Source: Thermotoga sp. Mc24 (GTDB lineage Bacteria; Thermotogota; Thermotogae; Thermotogales; Thermotogaceae). Taken from it: a stretch of DNA of 64,000 nucleotides. The number at the start of each line of letters is the position of its first letter. Position 1 is the stretch's first letter. The translations under genes and the position numbers were made by a program. Under the pieces are notes generated by a model that was given only the letters and a program-made list of their open reading frames with translations, was not told where the DNA came from and did no database searches. The DNA lies in the NCBI RefSeq assembly GCF_000784835.1, contig NZ_JSFH01000010.1:47829-111828 (forward strand). The letters are read 5' to 3'. This document shows positions 37,251 to 46,195 of the stretch, piece by piece.

Positions 37251-38157
37251 GGACGTTGAAAACCTCATTCATGTGAGAAGGATCACTCACATCCACCACA
37301 GTCAGGTATCCGTTGAAGTCTGCAATGTAAAGAAATCCTTCATAAAGCCACAGACTCTGAGCCTTTCCTCCACTCGTTGGTATGTGATCGAGAACGAACG
37401 GGTTTCCAGGATCTGAAACGTCAATCGTTTGAACACCGAACGCGTAGTCTGCAAGATACAGCACACTATCTGAAACGATCACATCGTAGGGTGTCTGCGA
37501 TTCGTAGGTCCCCAGAATTTGAGAGAGATCGTTCGCATCGATGATCGATACCCCTTCACCGTAGACAACGGCGTAGATCCTCTCATCTGACACGAAGACA
37601 CTTCTCACCGTTCCAAAATTCACTCTTTCGAGAAATACAGGATTTGCCGGATTTGAAACGTCCACCACCTTCAAACCCACATTGTAGCAGGCCACGTAAG
37701 CGTAGTTCCCCGAAACATGCACCTTTTCCGCCCAGTCCGCTTCTTCGAGTCTTGCAAGCAATGCAGGAGAAAAGGGATCGGAGACGTCGTAGACCAGAAG
37801 ACCGTTCGTCCAGTCTGCCACGTAGAGATGATCATTGGACAGAGCTACTCCGTAGGCTTAGTGGGTGTTCAGCTGATTCAACTGAACGGGATTTTCGGGA
37901 TCGCTCACATCGAGAACGTGGATTCCGCTCTGACCATCTGCGAGGAACGCATACTGTCCCGAAACTTCAACATCGAGAGCGCTGTTTGCGAGAGAAACAA
38001 AAGAAATACTAACGGGGGTAGCTGTGACGTCGAACACTTCCAGACCTTCCCCGGTTGCCACCAGGGCATAGACCTTTTCTTGAGGCAGAGCCGGTATCAT
38101 CTGGAAGCATCCAGAAAGGAATAGAAGAGCGAGAATAACAGGAAAGATCGCCTTCAT
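37207..38157 (-). pseudogene. LVIVD-repeat lipoprotein interrupted by an in-frame TAA
   Basis: The ATG at 38157 opens MKAIFPVILALLFLSGC, a lipoprotein signal with lipobox, followed by LVIVD-type beta-propeller repeats (GIHVLDVSDPENPVQLNQL). At 37858-37860 the codon is TAA. The same frame continues AYGVALSNDHLYVADWTNG and further repeats (LKVVDVSNPANPVFLERV, VQTIDVSDPGNPFVLDHI) to 37207. Full length would be 316 residues; the shift-free continuation shows that a single-base change made the stop. A second product from the ATG at 37821 would lack a signal peptide. LVIVD proteins are cell-surface propellers of unknown role. Confidence 0.8.
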
Positions 38158-38245
38158 TCTATCACCTCCCTGTGCATTCTACGTCCAGTAGTAAAAGAAA
38201 AATGAAAAAACAGTGTAAGATTTATAACTGGAGGGGGGAGATAAC

Positions 38246-39514
38246 ATGAAAAGATTTCTGGCAATTCTTTTGATTCTTCCGGTCATGGTGCTTGCGATAC
38301 ATCCTCTGGATCTTCTTGTTCGTGCGAGGGGAAATCCTGTCTACGAGACGATCATTGCAACCACAACCCAGGACGGCGACGAGATATACATACTGAAATC
38401 CTTCGGCATGAACTGGCAGAACATCCAGTGGTTCCACAGAGTGGGCATAATCCTTCCGTCGAACTTGAATTACAAAGATAGGGCGTTTTTCTTCATAACA
38501 GGAGGAAGCAGAAAAGAAGAAAACGAACGCTATTATGATTCGTTTCTGGAAGAGGTGAAAGAGAATCTGTGGGTGGCGAAGGAATTCGAAGCACCTTTCG
38601 TAGTTGTGGGGGACGTTCCGAATCAGCCAATTTTCGGGCTCAGAGAAGATGCCCTGATCGCAGAAACGTTCAAAATGTTCCTTGAGAATCCAGATCCGTT
38701 TCTTCCCCTCCTTGTTCCCATGACGTACGGTGTGATAAAGGCCATGGACACAGCGCAGGATTTCCTTGAGAAAAAAGGCGTGGAAATCAAAGGCTTCATG
38801 GTATCGGGGGCCTCCAAAAGAGGGTGGACCACGTATCTTACGGCGATCTTCGATCCGCGTGTTTTCGCCATCGCTCCTATGGTGTACGACAATCTGAACA
38901 TAGAAGCCCAGCTTTTGCATCAAAAGGAGTACTACAGCACTTACAGCGAAAAACTCAAAGATTATCAGGAAAAAGGGCTTTTCGAAACTCTCGAAAATGA
39001 TCTGGGAAAAAGGCTCCTTGAAATTGTCGATCCTTACGCTATGAGATTGAGACTCTCTCTTCCAAAGATCCTTGTACTCGGCACCAACGACGAATACTGG
39101 ACCGTGGATTCGGCGAACCTCTATGTGGATGACCTTCCGGGTGAAACCTTTCTATTCTATTCTCCAAACGATCCCCATAACCTGAAGAATGTGAAAGAGA
39201 TAATAGAGACTCTTTCTTCGTTCTTCAAGATGTACCCCAAACTGCCGAAGGTGGAATTTTCTTACGAGGGCGGTAAAATACTCGTTGAAAAGATCCCGGA
39301 AATTGTGGACGCGGAACTGTGGTTTGCAAGATCGAAGAGCAAAGATTTCAGAAAGACGGTGTGGCTCAGATGTGGCGTGGAAGAAACCGATGATTCGCTG
39401 ATCGGGGTACCTCCTGAAAAGCCTGAAGGTTTTTATCAAGCGTACTTCTTGAGGGTAACTCTCGAAACCAATGGTTTGAGGATTAAGCTTTGCAGTAAGA
39501 TGATGGTGGAATAG
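38246..39514 (+). CDS. exported PhoPQ-activated pathogenicity-related-type alpha/beta hydrolase
   Basis: 422 residues, ATG 38246 after GGAGGGGGGAG. MKRFLAILLILPVMVLAIH is a signal peptide. The PhoPQ_related domain is visible in HRVGIILPSNLNYKDRAFFF, the nucleophile elbow MVSGASKRGWTTYL with Ser, Asp in LVLGTNDEYWTVDS and His in FYSPNDPHNLKNV: a complete alpha/beta hydrolase triad. A C-terminal beta domain follows. Relatives occur in Dictyostelium and in proteobacteria as PqaA; the substrate is unknown. It lies divergent from the interrupted LVIVD gene. Confidence 0.84.
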   Translation: MKRFLAILLILPVMVLAIHPLDLLVRARGNPVYETIIATTTQDGDEIYILKSFGMNWQNIQWFHRVGIILPSNLNYKDRAFFFITGGSRKEENERYYDSFLEEVKENLWVAKEFEAPFVVVGDVPNQPIFGLREDALIAETFKMFLENPDPFLPLLVPMTYGVIKAMDTAQDFLEKKGVEIKGFMVSGASKRGWTTYLTAIFDPRVFAIAPMVYDNLNIEAQLLHQKEYYSTYSEKLKDYQEKGLFETLENDLGKRLLEIVDPYAMRLRLSLPKILVLGTNDEYWTVDSANLYVDDLPGETFLFYSPNDPHNLKNVKEIIETLSSFFKMYPKLPKVEFSYEGGKILVEKIPEIVDAELWFARSKSKDFRKTVWLRCGVEETDDSLIGVPPEKPEGFYQAYFLRVTLETNGLRIKLCSKMMVE

Positions 39515-39526
39515 CGGGGTGAAACC

Positions 39527-40357
39527 TTGGGAAAATGTAAATATTGTGGGAAGCCCGCAGGTTTCTTGAAGACCAAGCATAAGGCGTGTGAGGTTATCTA
39601 CCAGGAAGGATGGAAAAAGATGCTGGATTTCGTCGAAAAGTCTTTCGAAAATGGAAACTTTCAATCTCTTAGGGGTCAGCTTCTCGAAATAGCTCGGAAC
39701 CATTTCAGAACAGAGAATGATGTGGAAGATGTACTTGCAACAGTCTGGGAAAGGATGGTGGATCACTTTTTGAATGACGGCAATCTCGATGAATCTGAGG
39801 AAAGGATCCTCGCCAGTTTCATATGGGAAACGGGACTTTCTGAGGAAAAATTGAACAGGAAGGGTGCCTATGAGAAGTTCAAGAAGGGAAGATTGTTGAG
39901 AAAAGTGGTTCATGGAGAAATAGAACAGTTCGAAGGACCTGTCCCCGTCATCCTTGGAAAATCGGAAGTACCTGTGTGGGTCTTTCGAAGCGTAGAAAAC
40001 TACGAAATGAGAAAACGAAAAGAGTACGCGGGAGGATATTCTGGTCTCAGTATAAGGATCGCACGTGGCGTTTACTACAGGGTGGGAGGCTTTAAAGGAA
40101 CTCCCGTTGAAAAGACTGAACTGACGCATGTCGATAAAGGAACACTTGTTTTAACGAGCAAAAATCTGTATTTCGTCGGACAAACAAGAAGTTATAAGAT
40201 TCCTTACGAAAAAATCATTTCGGTCATTCCATACAAAGAGGGAATCATGGTGTACCAAGATGCAAAGACGAAAAAGCCTCAGTTTTTTGAACTGGATGAC
40301 GTTTGGTTTTCTTACAACCTTCTGGTGAATCTGATAACACTGGCGAAAACTCAGTAA
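39527..40357 (+). CDS. zinc-ribbon protein with C-terminal PH-like domain
   Basis: 276 residues from TTG 39527, which follows GGGGTGAAA. GKCKYCGKPAGFLKTKHKAC is a short zinc ribbon (Cys pair, then a third Cys and nearby His). The middle is helical and charged (EILASFIWETGLSEEKLNRK). The last 90 residues (VDKGTLVLTSKNLYFVGQ, YKIPYEKIISVIPYKEGIMV) look like a bacterial PH/GRAM-like beta-barrel. Proteins with this order are seen with superinfection or stress functions, but I cannot name a family. It is 12 bases after the hydrolase gene and overlaps the convergent propeller gene by 7 bases. Confidence 0.6.
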   Translation: MGKCKYCGKPAGFLKTKHKACEVIYQEGWKKMLDFVEKSFENGNFQSLRGQLLEIARNHFRTENDVEDVLATVWERMVDHFLNDGNLDESEERILASFIWETGLSEEKLNRKGAYEKFKKGRLLRKVVHGEIEQFEGPVPVILGKSEVPVWVFRSVENYEMRKRKEYAGGYSGLSIRIARGVYYRVGGFKGTPVEKTELTHVDKGTLVLTSKNLYFVGQTRSYKIPYEKIISVIPYKEGIMVYQDAKTKKPQFFELDDVWFSYNLLVNLITLAKTQ

Positions 40358-41379
40358 ACTGTGTAGAAGATGAGTTCTCCAGAATCGGTGCAGAGAACAG
40401 CAAATTCTTTTTCTGAGATCTTGAAAATCTTCAGAGGATACTTTCCCGTTTTAACCGTTTGAACGACTCTATCGTTTTTTATCAGATACAACTCTTCTGC
40501 TTCCACAGAAAGTGCCACCAGATAGTTTCCTATCTCCTCGAGGTAGAGCACAGGGTGCGGCACGTTGATTTGTCTTACATTGCCGTCTCTGTCAACCACA
40601 GAGATAACGGGAGAAACAAGGCTGGCAACTGCGATGTCGGGTCCATAGAAGGAAATACCGTAAGCAAAATCGGGAAGGTTTTTCTTCCACACCACCTTTC
40701 CGTTCACCAGTTTCACGAGCCAACCGTTTCGATAGTCAAGGACATAATCACCGCTCGAACCCTCCACGTAGCGTAAAGGCCGGGAAAGCCCCAGACGGAC
40801 AGAAGTCATGTTACCGCGCTTGAGATAAATTACATCGGGATCGTCTTCATCTCTCCAGTAGCAAAGGTAGGCGATTCCTTTCGAAGTTGGAACGAAATAA
40901 GTGCTCGGAACACCTGTTCTGTACCTTTCCACTACTCTGAAAGAGTTCCGATCTACTCCCACTAGTGTCCCCTGGGAAAACAACGAAATGTAAAAAACAC
41001 CGTTGTGGTAAAGAAAGACCGTGGGATCCCCACCAAGAAGAATTTCTCTCTTTCTCTTTCCCGAAGGAGTGAGTTCAACGAATTTTCCCTCGAACATATC
41101 AGTAACGTAGAAGTTTCCTTTGAGGTACATACCCCAGACAGGGTAGGAAAAACCTGTGAAACGCGCTGTTACTCTCTTTGAAAGCGCATTCACCGCGACG
41201 ACTTCTCTTTTCAAAGAATCAACGAGGGTGATGACACCCTCGTTGATCGTTCCTCTCAAAGGATTCACATTGAGATCTATCCTCTCTGTTTCGAGGATTC
41301 CCGCGAAAACACTTACGATCAGAGATACAAGTAGCGCTGCAGTTCCCAGTTTGTAACGTAAGTGCTGTATTCCATCCAC
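40351..41379 (-). CDS. exported beta-propeller protein, start inside glnA
   Basis: 342 residues from GTG 41379, with GCGGAGAAA upstream. The N-terminal 27 residues (VDGIQHLRYKLG, then TAALLVSLIVSVFAG) are a signal peptide encoded within the last 61 bases of glnA in another frame. The mature part has six to seven beta-strand repeats (GMYLKGNFYVTDMFEGKFVEL, then a shorter set) as in SMP-30/NHL-like propellers. No enzyme residues stand out. Coupling to glnA could be only structural. Overlap with the convergent zinc-ribbon gene at the 3' end is 7 bases. Confidence 0.7.
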   Translation of the reverse strand: MDGIQHLRYKLGTAALLVSLIVSVFAGILETERIDLNVNPLRGTINEGVITLVDSLKREVVAVNALSKRVTARFTGFSYPVWGMYLKGNFYVTDMFEGKFVELTPSGKRKREILLGGDPTVFLYHNGVFYISLFSQGTLVGVDRNSFRVVERYRTGVPSTYFVPTSKGIAYLCYWRDEDDPDVIYLKRGNMTSVRLGLSRPLRYVEGSSGDYVLDYRNGWLVKLVNGKVVWKKNLPDFAYGISFYGPDIAVASLVSPVISVVDRDGNVRQINVPHPVLYLEEIGNYLVALSVEAEELYLIKNDRVVQTVKTGKYPLKIFKISEKEFAVLCTDSGELIFYTVY

Positions 41380-42638
41380 TCTTTCTCCGCTGCCTCCACA
41401 AATTTTTCGAATATGTGCTCTCCCAGCGCATCTATTATAACATCATCTTTCTTGAGTTCTTCAACGGCCTCTTTCAAGCTGCCGGGAAGAGATCCTATAC
41501 CCATTTCTTCCCTTCTTTCCGGAGTCATGTGGTAAATGTTCTCCTCGACAGGCTTTGGAGGTTCAATTTTGTTCACTATGCCATCCAGACCTGCTGCAAG
41601 GATGGCGGCGAATGCCAAATAGATGTTACAGGATGGATCGGGAGACCTGTACTCCAACCTTGTAGCCTTTCCTCTTGCTTTCGGTATTCTGATGAGGGCG
41701 CTTCTGTTTCCAACTGACCAGGTGATGTAAACGGGGGCTTCGTATCCTGGAACGAGCCTCTTGTAACTGTTAACTGTTGGATTTGTGACAGCAGCGAGTG
41801 CCCTTGCGTGTTTCAGAATACCACCGACGAAGTACCTGAGATCATCGGAAAGTTCGAGCGGTTTACTTGGATCATAGAAGGCGTTCTGGTCACCTTTGAA
41901 GAGGCTCATGTGAACGTGCATACCGGAACCGTTCACACCGAAGAAGGGTTTCGGCATGAAGGTCGCGTAGTAACCATGGAAGATCGCCATGGTTTTGATC
42001 ACAAGTTTCACGGTCTGGGCGTTGTCGGCTGTTCTCAGGAAGGTATCGTACTTGAAGTCCACTTCGTGCTGGGAGGGAGCTACTTCGTGGTGTGTGGCTT
42101 CAACGATTATTCCCATTTTCTCGAGGGCAATGGCGACATCTCTTCTTATCTCTTCGGCTTTGCTCAACGGGAGAAGGTCGAAATACCCACCATGATCGAG
42201 GAATTCTGGAACGGGTTCTCCTTTTTCGTTGGTGGGAAGGATGAAAAATTCCATCTCGGGACCCGCGTACGGCGTGTAGCCCAGCTGTGCCGCTTTTTCC
42301 ATCATTCTTCTGAGTCTGTACCTTGGATCACCTTCGAAAGGCTTACCATCGGGAGTGTAAACGTCGCAGATGACCCTTGCGCTCTTTGCACCGTCGACTG
42401 TCCATGGAAGAACAGCAAAGGTGTCGAGGACGGGTTTGAGGTACATGTCGGATTCTTCGATTCTCACAAAACCTTCAATGGAGGAACCGTCGAACATGAT
42501 ACCGTCTTCCCATGAATCAAGGAAAATCTCGGGAGTTATTTCCACGTTTTTCAAGATCCCATTGATGTCAGTGAATTGCAATCTGATGAATCGAACGTTC
42601 TCCTCTTCAATGATTTTCTTGATAGTTTCAATTGTCAT
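41319..42638 (-). CDS. glnA: glutamine synthetase, type I
   Basis: 439 residues, ATG 42638 after AGGAGGTG. VRFIRLQFTDINGILKNVEI, MFDGSSIEGFVRIEESDMYL, GPEMEFFILP, GSGMHVHMSLFKGDQNAFYD, NPTVNSYKRLVPGYEAPVYI and WSVGNRSALIRIPKARG are the standard glutamine synthetase motifs with metal-binding Glu and His. The length (about 440) fits the GSI-alpha type without an adenylylation site; the Tyr loop near residue 395 of the beta type is absent. It makes glutamine from glutamate and ammonia. A divergent small-RNA promoter overlaps its promoter region. Confidence 0.97.
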   Translation of the reverse strand: MTIETIKKIIEEENVRFIRLQFTDINGILKNVEITPEIFLDSWEDGIMFDGSSIEGFVRIEESDMYLKPVLDTFAVLPWTVDGAKSARVICDVYTPDGKPFEGDPRYRLRRMMEKAAQLGYTPYAGPEMEFFILPTNEKGEPVPEFLDHGGYFDLLPLSKAEEIRRDVAIALEKMGIIVEATHHEVAPSQHEVDFKYDTFLRTADNAQTVKLVIKTMAIFHGYYATFMPKPFFGVNGSGMHVHMSLFKGDQNAFYDPSKPLELSDDLRYFVGGILKHARALAAVTNPTVNSYKRLVPGYEAPVYITWSVGNRSALIRIPKARGKATRLEYRSPDPSCNIYLAFAAILAAGLDGIVNKIEPPKPVEENIYHMTPERREEMGIGSLPGSLKEAVEELKKDDVIIDALGEHIFEKFVEAAEKEWMEYSTYVTNWELQRYLYL

Positions 42639-42652
42639 AACAGCACCTCCTC

Positions 42653-42681
42653 TTGAACATAAAAAATTATTGTGGTATAAT
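42653..42681 (+). promoter_or_regulatory. sigma-A promoter on the plus strand, divergent to glnA
   Basis: TTGAAC, 17 bases, TATAAT, a near-consensus promoter pointing away from glnA towards a terminator with no gene between. Transcription should begin near 42688. Confidence 0.7.
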
Positions 42682-42687
42682 TAATGT

Positions 42688-42775
42688 CCCAAGACACGAA
42701 ACAAAGTCGGTGAAGCTTGCAAAAAGCAAAAACAACAATCCTTTCTGTCCCCGGGGACAGAGGGGGTTTTTCTTT
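42688..42775 (+). ncRNA. candidate small RNA between glnA and the DUF5693-like gene
   Basis: A strong promoter at 42653-42681 and a strong terminator at 42740-42771 delimit a transcript of about 85 bases. Both flanking genes are on the other strand, and no open reading frame with a ribosome site lies inside. Predicted structure is a free 5' region with a small GCTTGCAAAAAGC stem and the terminal hairpin. It does not resemble 6S, SRP or tmRNA. Function, for example in nitrogen control, is guesswork based on the position next to glnA. Confidence 0.5.
42740..42771 (+). terminator. rho-independent terminator of the candidate small RNA
   Basis: CCTTTCTGTCC pairs with GGACAGAGGGG over 11 bases (two G-U pairs) around CCGG, followed by TTTTT. 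The T-run is on the plus strand, so it is not the end of the minus-strand gene upstream of glnA. Confidence 0.85.
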
Positions 42776-42820
42776 TGCATCTTTATGCGTAGAATATAGC
42801 AGTTATTTGTGAATTGTAAA

Positions 42821-44092
42821 TTATTTGGAAGTTAAAAAGCGGTTTAGAAATACCTTCAAAAACAAGAACACAGCATATCCTATAGCGAGGCCAAGAGCGC
42901 TCCTGTAGATAGAAACAACCAGGGGCGTTTTAACATGACAGAACGTGTTGAACATTGAAACGAGGGCAATGCTGCCAAAACTTTCTCTGAGAAAATCGTA
43001 TTCTTTGAATCCCTCCAACCAGAAGAACGGGTAGCACGCAATCTCTTTGAAACGGGGCCGAACCATCAAAATGCTTTCCAGCCAGTCTCTGAGCTTTCTT
43101 TCAACTTCCAGTACCCACCCCGAATTTCCCGAACGCATAAGATAATAGAAACCTACAGGAATAGTAAGAAAGAGGAGTGGCAAGTACTTTTTCCAGTTCT
43201 TTCTGTTCTCCCAGAGCCCCACAAAAAAGAGAAACCCAGGAAGAAGAACGAGCGAGAGTTTCACCCCGCGGAAATCCAGGATACCGTTGAGATGATAAAG
43301 ATCACTGAGACTCAGAGACAGAGAGATCGACAGAAGAATAAAACTCAGTACTTTCAACCATTTCTTCTTCGGTACAAAATACGCTGCCAATGTGCCGGAA
43401 ACAAACAAAAGGGAAACGAACCACTCTTTTGAAAAAGGCAGAACGAGGACTACTAAAAGAAGCAGAGGATTCAGAGAGATTATAAGAAGGATTGGGGGTA
43501 TCAAAAGGATCCATTTCGGAAAAGAAGGTTCGGATTCTGGAGGTGCCGGAAACGGTACAACTTTTCCTCTGAAATAATTGGAAAGTCCCTGAACGAGGAA
43601 CTCTTTCTCGTCTATGTCCCTTATCCAGAGTACCTCTACGCTTCGTTCAAGAACGGCTCTTTTGTACCTGTGAAACAGCGCTTCTTCGTCCAAGTTCAGC
43701 TTTTCTATCTCTTCGGGTTTCACCGTGTGGACACGAAAGAAAAGACCGTCCTTCTTCAGGAGAACGACTTTTCTGGCGAAATCATAAGAGGGATCGAACT
43801 CTACGATTCCAAGCCATTTTCCCTTCAACTTTTCTGCCAGTTCTTGAGGTTCCCAGAAGAGGGGTTCACCTTTGAGAATCACGATCTCGGCTTCCGGTGG
43901 CAGGTCTTTTTTACTTGAAAGGTCAAAGAGAATCACCCGCTTTCCATCGATCATGTCATCGAACAGAAAAGAAAACGCCATTCCTTTCCTGTCGTAAGAC
44001 ACTCTTTCTGGAAGAAAGAACACGATGAACACAACAGAGCTCATCAGAAAAATGAGAAAAAGACTATTTCTCAAGTTTGTAAACTTCTTCAC
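42821..44092 (-). CDS. DUF5693-like multi-pass membrane protein
   Basis: 423 residues from GTG 44092, with AGGTGATAG upstream. One N-terminal helix (SLFLIFLMSSVVFIVFFLP), a soluble region of about 160 residues (KRVILFDLSSKKDL, ELAEKLKGKWLGIVEFDPS), then about eight membrane helices. WLESILMVRPRFKEIACYPF near residue 345 is the conserved RPR-x-KE segment that I associate with DUF5693, found in firmicutes and Thermotogae beside csaB-type polysaccharide genes. The start lies inside the preceding exported-protein gene (29-base overlap). Function unknown; an envelope or glycan role is likely from topology. Confidence 0.6.
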   Translation of the reverse strand: MKKFTNLRNSLFLIFLMSSVVFIVFFLPERVSYDRKGMAFSFLFDDMIDGKRVILFDLSSKKDLPPEAEIVILKGEPLFWEPQELAEKLKGKWLGIVEFDPSYDFARKVVLLKKDGLFFRVHTVKPEEIEKLNLDEEALFHRYKRAVLERSVEVLWIRDIDEKEFLVQGLSNYFRGKVVPFPAPPESEPSFPKWILLIPPILLIISLNPLLLLVVLVLPFSKEWFVSLLFVSGTLAAYFVPKKKWLKVLSFILLSISLSLSLSDLYHLNGILDFRGVKLSLVLLPGFLFFVGLWENRKNWKKYLPLLFLTIPVGFYYLMRSGNSGWVLEVERKLRDWLESILMVRPRFKEIACYPFFWLEGFKEYDFLRESFGSIALVSMFNTFCHVKTPLVVSIYRSALGLAIGYAVFLFLKVFLNRFLTSK

Positions 44093-45296
44093 CCACTATC
44101 ACCTCGAGTTCTTCCTTGGTCCAGCCGAAGACCAAGTTCCCTTTCAGGGAAAGTCCACCGATCTGGATTTTCTTTTTTGGTCCTAGATACACGGGAACGG
44201 GCCTTTCTTCCACGGTCATCCTGTGTGGCTTGTTCACCACAAAGAAGGCGGTGTTCGTGTTACCGAAGGTATCCGTGGCTTTGACAAAAACAACGTGATG
44301 CCCGTCGGGCACCTTCTGGACTTCTCTTCCATCACAGATGTATTCAACTTGAAAAGAGGAAACGTCTTCTATCCTCTCCGGAGAAAGAAGGAGCGGAGGA
44401 GTGGTGTCTCTCACCTCGACTTTCATTCTCAAAAAATTTCCAGATTCATCGTAACCGATGAGGTGATAGACACCCGGAAACTCTGGAGAAAACACAGTGA
44501 GCTTTTCTCCGGTTGATGGAAGATACCAGTTCACAAGAGACGGTAGAATGAGGCTTCGACCGAACTCAACAGAAGATTGGTACGATCTTTCCGCGAAAGA
44601 AACAGGGAGAGTTTCGAGTGAGAGACTGGTGGATTGTCCTATAGAGTCCACCACTTCTATCTCGAGTTTTGTGGCTTCCAAAGTGTGGTACCACAATTTG
44701 CCTTTCTTTCCATCCCAGAGTGTGACAAAGGTGGAATCGTCAGTCACATTCAGAAAGACCACCGTTCCGATAAGAGGGTGCCACACCTTTGAGTATCTCA
44801 CCTCAGGAGGCTCTGGGGTGACGTCTATGGTGCCTTCTATTCTCTTTGGAATCTCAAATTCCTTGAAAAAAAAGGAGAGATAATACTCGAGTTTCTCTTT
44901 TGTAATGGGCTCTTTAACAACGACCATGTTGCGTGAAAAGACTTCAACGGGGAACGTGTCGTAAACGAACGTGAGATCTGTGCTGTCGAGAAGCTCGGTG
45001 AAAACATCCTTGGGAATTCGGATATCCCCCACATCGACTCCGATCGTCACACCGTTGTTCAGGACAAGAGCCGTGCTGTCTGGAAGATCGAGAGTGATGC
45101 CTCGAACCTCTGGAGGAGTGTATATTGTTTCAAGAGAAGCTTTGAAGGGCTCCAGGTCGCGCGAAGTTGTAAAAGGAAAAGTTCTGTTCGTCAACGAAAC
45201 AATGCCGGTGTTGTTGTAAGTGTTGAAGAGCACTTCCTTAGAAAACAGAAGAAGAGACGAAAGGATGAGAATCAGGAGAGAAATTCTTCTAACCAT
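44064..45296 (-). CDS. exported Ig-like-domain protein of unknown function
   Basis: 410 residues, ATG 45296 after [30 protein letters not shown] is a signal peptide. The mature protein is beta-rich. The C-terminal half has FPGVYHLIGYDESGNFLRM and VEVRDTTPPLLLSPERIEDV, the D-T-T-P-P motif of bacterial Ig-like/HYR repeats, and ATDTFGNTNTAFFVVNK. The N-terminal half (VSLTNRTFPFTTSRDL) is not recognised; it repeats a pattern in which a Ser or Asp precedes hydrophobic strands, perhaps a cell-wall or peptidoglycan-binding part. It overlaps rluD by 25 bases upstream and the DUF5693-like gene downstream, so these are coupled. Confidence 0.6.
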   Translation of the reverse strand: MVRRISLLILILSSLLLFSKEVLFNTYNNTGIVSLTNRTFPFTTSRDLEPFKASLETIYTPPEVRGITLDLPDSTALVLNNGVTIGVDVGDIRIPKDVFTELLDSTDLTFVYDTFPVEVFSRNMVVVKEPITKEKLEYYLSFFFKEFEIPKRIEGTIDVTPEPPEVRYSKVWHPLIGTVVFLNVTDDSTFVTLWDGKKGKLWYHTLEATKLEIEVVDSIGQSTSLSLETLPVSFAERSYQSSVEFGRSLILPSLVNWYLPSTGEKLTVFSPEFPGVYHLIGYDESGNFLRMKVEVRDTTPPLLLSPERIEDVSSFQVEYICDGREVQKVPDGHHVVFVKATDTFGNTNTAFFVVNKPHRMTVEERPVPVYLGPKKKIQIGGLSLKGNLVFGWTKEELEVIVGEEVYKLEK

Positions 45297-46195
45297 TCAT
45301 CACTCCTCTCTTCTAAAAAATTCAAAACGCTGAGAAGATCATCTGGAAGGGGTGCTCTGAAATCCTTCTCCTCTTCAGTCCACGGATCGATGAACTTCAT
45401 TCTGTAGCTGTGGAGGAACAGTCTTTTCAAACCGTATCTCTTTCGAAATTCCCTGTTGAAATGTCTGTCACCGTAGGTATCGTCTCCCACAACGGGAAAA
45501 CCTATCTGTGAAAGGTGTCTTCTTATCTGGTGCTTTCTGCCTGTGTGTATTTTCACCCTGAGGAGTGAAACATCTCTCAGAGATTTCACTGAGACGATCT
45601 CAGAGATCGCTTCCTGTCCATCGAGAGGAATGGTGATTTTCATGTTGTTCTCAGGAGTTCCTCTCACGAGCGTAACGTATTCTTTCTCTATGTTTCTGTC
45701 CTTGAACAACTCTGTGAGAATCCTCGCGGCCTCTCTATCTTTGGCGACAACGAGAAGCCCGGAGGTGTCTTTGTCGAGTCTGTGAACGAGGAACGGTGAA
45801 AATCCCTTTTCCTGACCGTAGTGAAGGAGTCCTTCGATCAATGTCGCGACATGAACCCCTTTCCCAGGATGTATGGCTATGTTTGGCGGCTTGTTCAACA
45901 CAAGATAGTGCTTGCCTTCGTAGAGTACATCGAGTTTCATGGGAACTGGAGTGAGATCTTTCCTCTCGGATCTCTTCGGAAGATTTTCCAGATTCACATA
46001 CCGGAATTCCACCACATCTCCTTCTTCCAAATCGAAGGAAGGATCCTTCACACGTTTTCCGTTGACATACACTTTTCCCTTTCTGATGAGCTTGTATATC
46101 ACCGAAAGGGGTACGTCTTTCAACTGGTTCCTCAGAAATTTGTCCAGTCTTCTGTAGAAATTCTCCTTGGTGACTTCTATTCTCATGACTTTCAT
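45272..46195 (-). CDS. rluD: RluD/RluC-family 23S rRNA pseudouridine synthase
   Basis: 307 residues. The first 70 are an S4 RNA-binding domain ([20 protein letters not shown]). The catalytic domain has [20 protein letters not shown] with the essential Asp, [30 protein letters not shown] and [10 protein letters not shown]. The family isomerises uridines in the large ribosomal RNA; RluD and RluC types cannot be told apart firmly. Start ATG overlaps the panD stop by 4 bases, a coupling without clear functional meaning. Confidence 0.9.
   Translation of the reverse strand: MKVMRIEVTKENFYRRLDKFLRNQLKDVPLSVIYKLIRKGKVYVNGKRVKDPSFDLEEGDVVEFRYVNLENLPKRSERKDLTPVPMKLDVLYEGKHYLVLNKPPNIAIHPGKGVHVATLIEGLLHYGQEKGFSPFLVHRLDKDTSGLLVVAKDREAARILTELFKDRNIEKEYVTLVRGTPENNMKITIPLDGQEAISEIVSVKSLRDVSLLRVKIHTGRKHQIRRHLSQIGFPVVGDDTYGDRHFNREFRKRYGLKRLFLHSYRMKFIDPWTEEEKDFRAPLPDDLLSVLNFLEERSDEWLEEFLS

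Noticed and set aside
42688..42820. Glutamine or other riboswitch in front of glnA
   Set aside because: The structured element is on the opposite strand from glnA, and its T-run shows it ends a plus-strand transcript.
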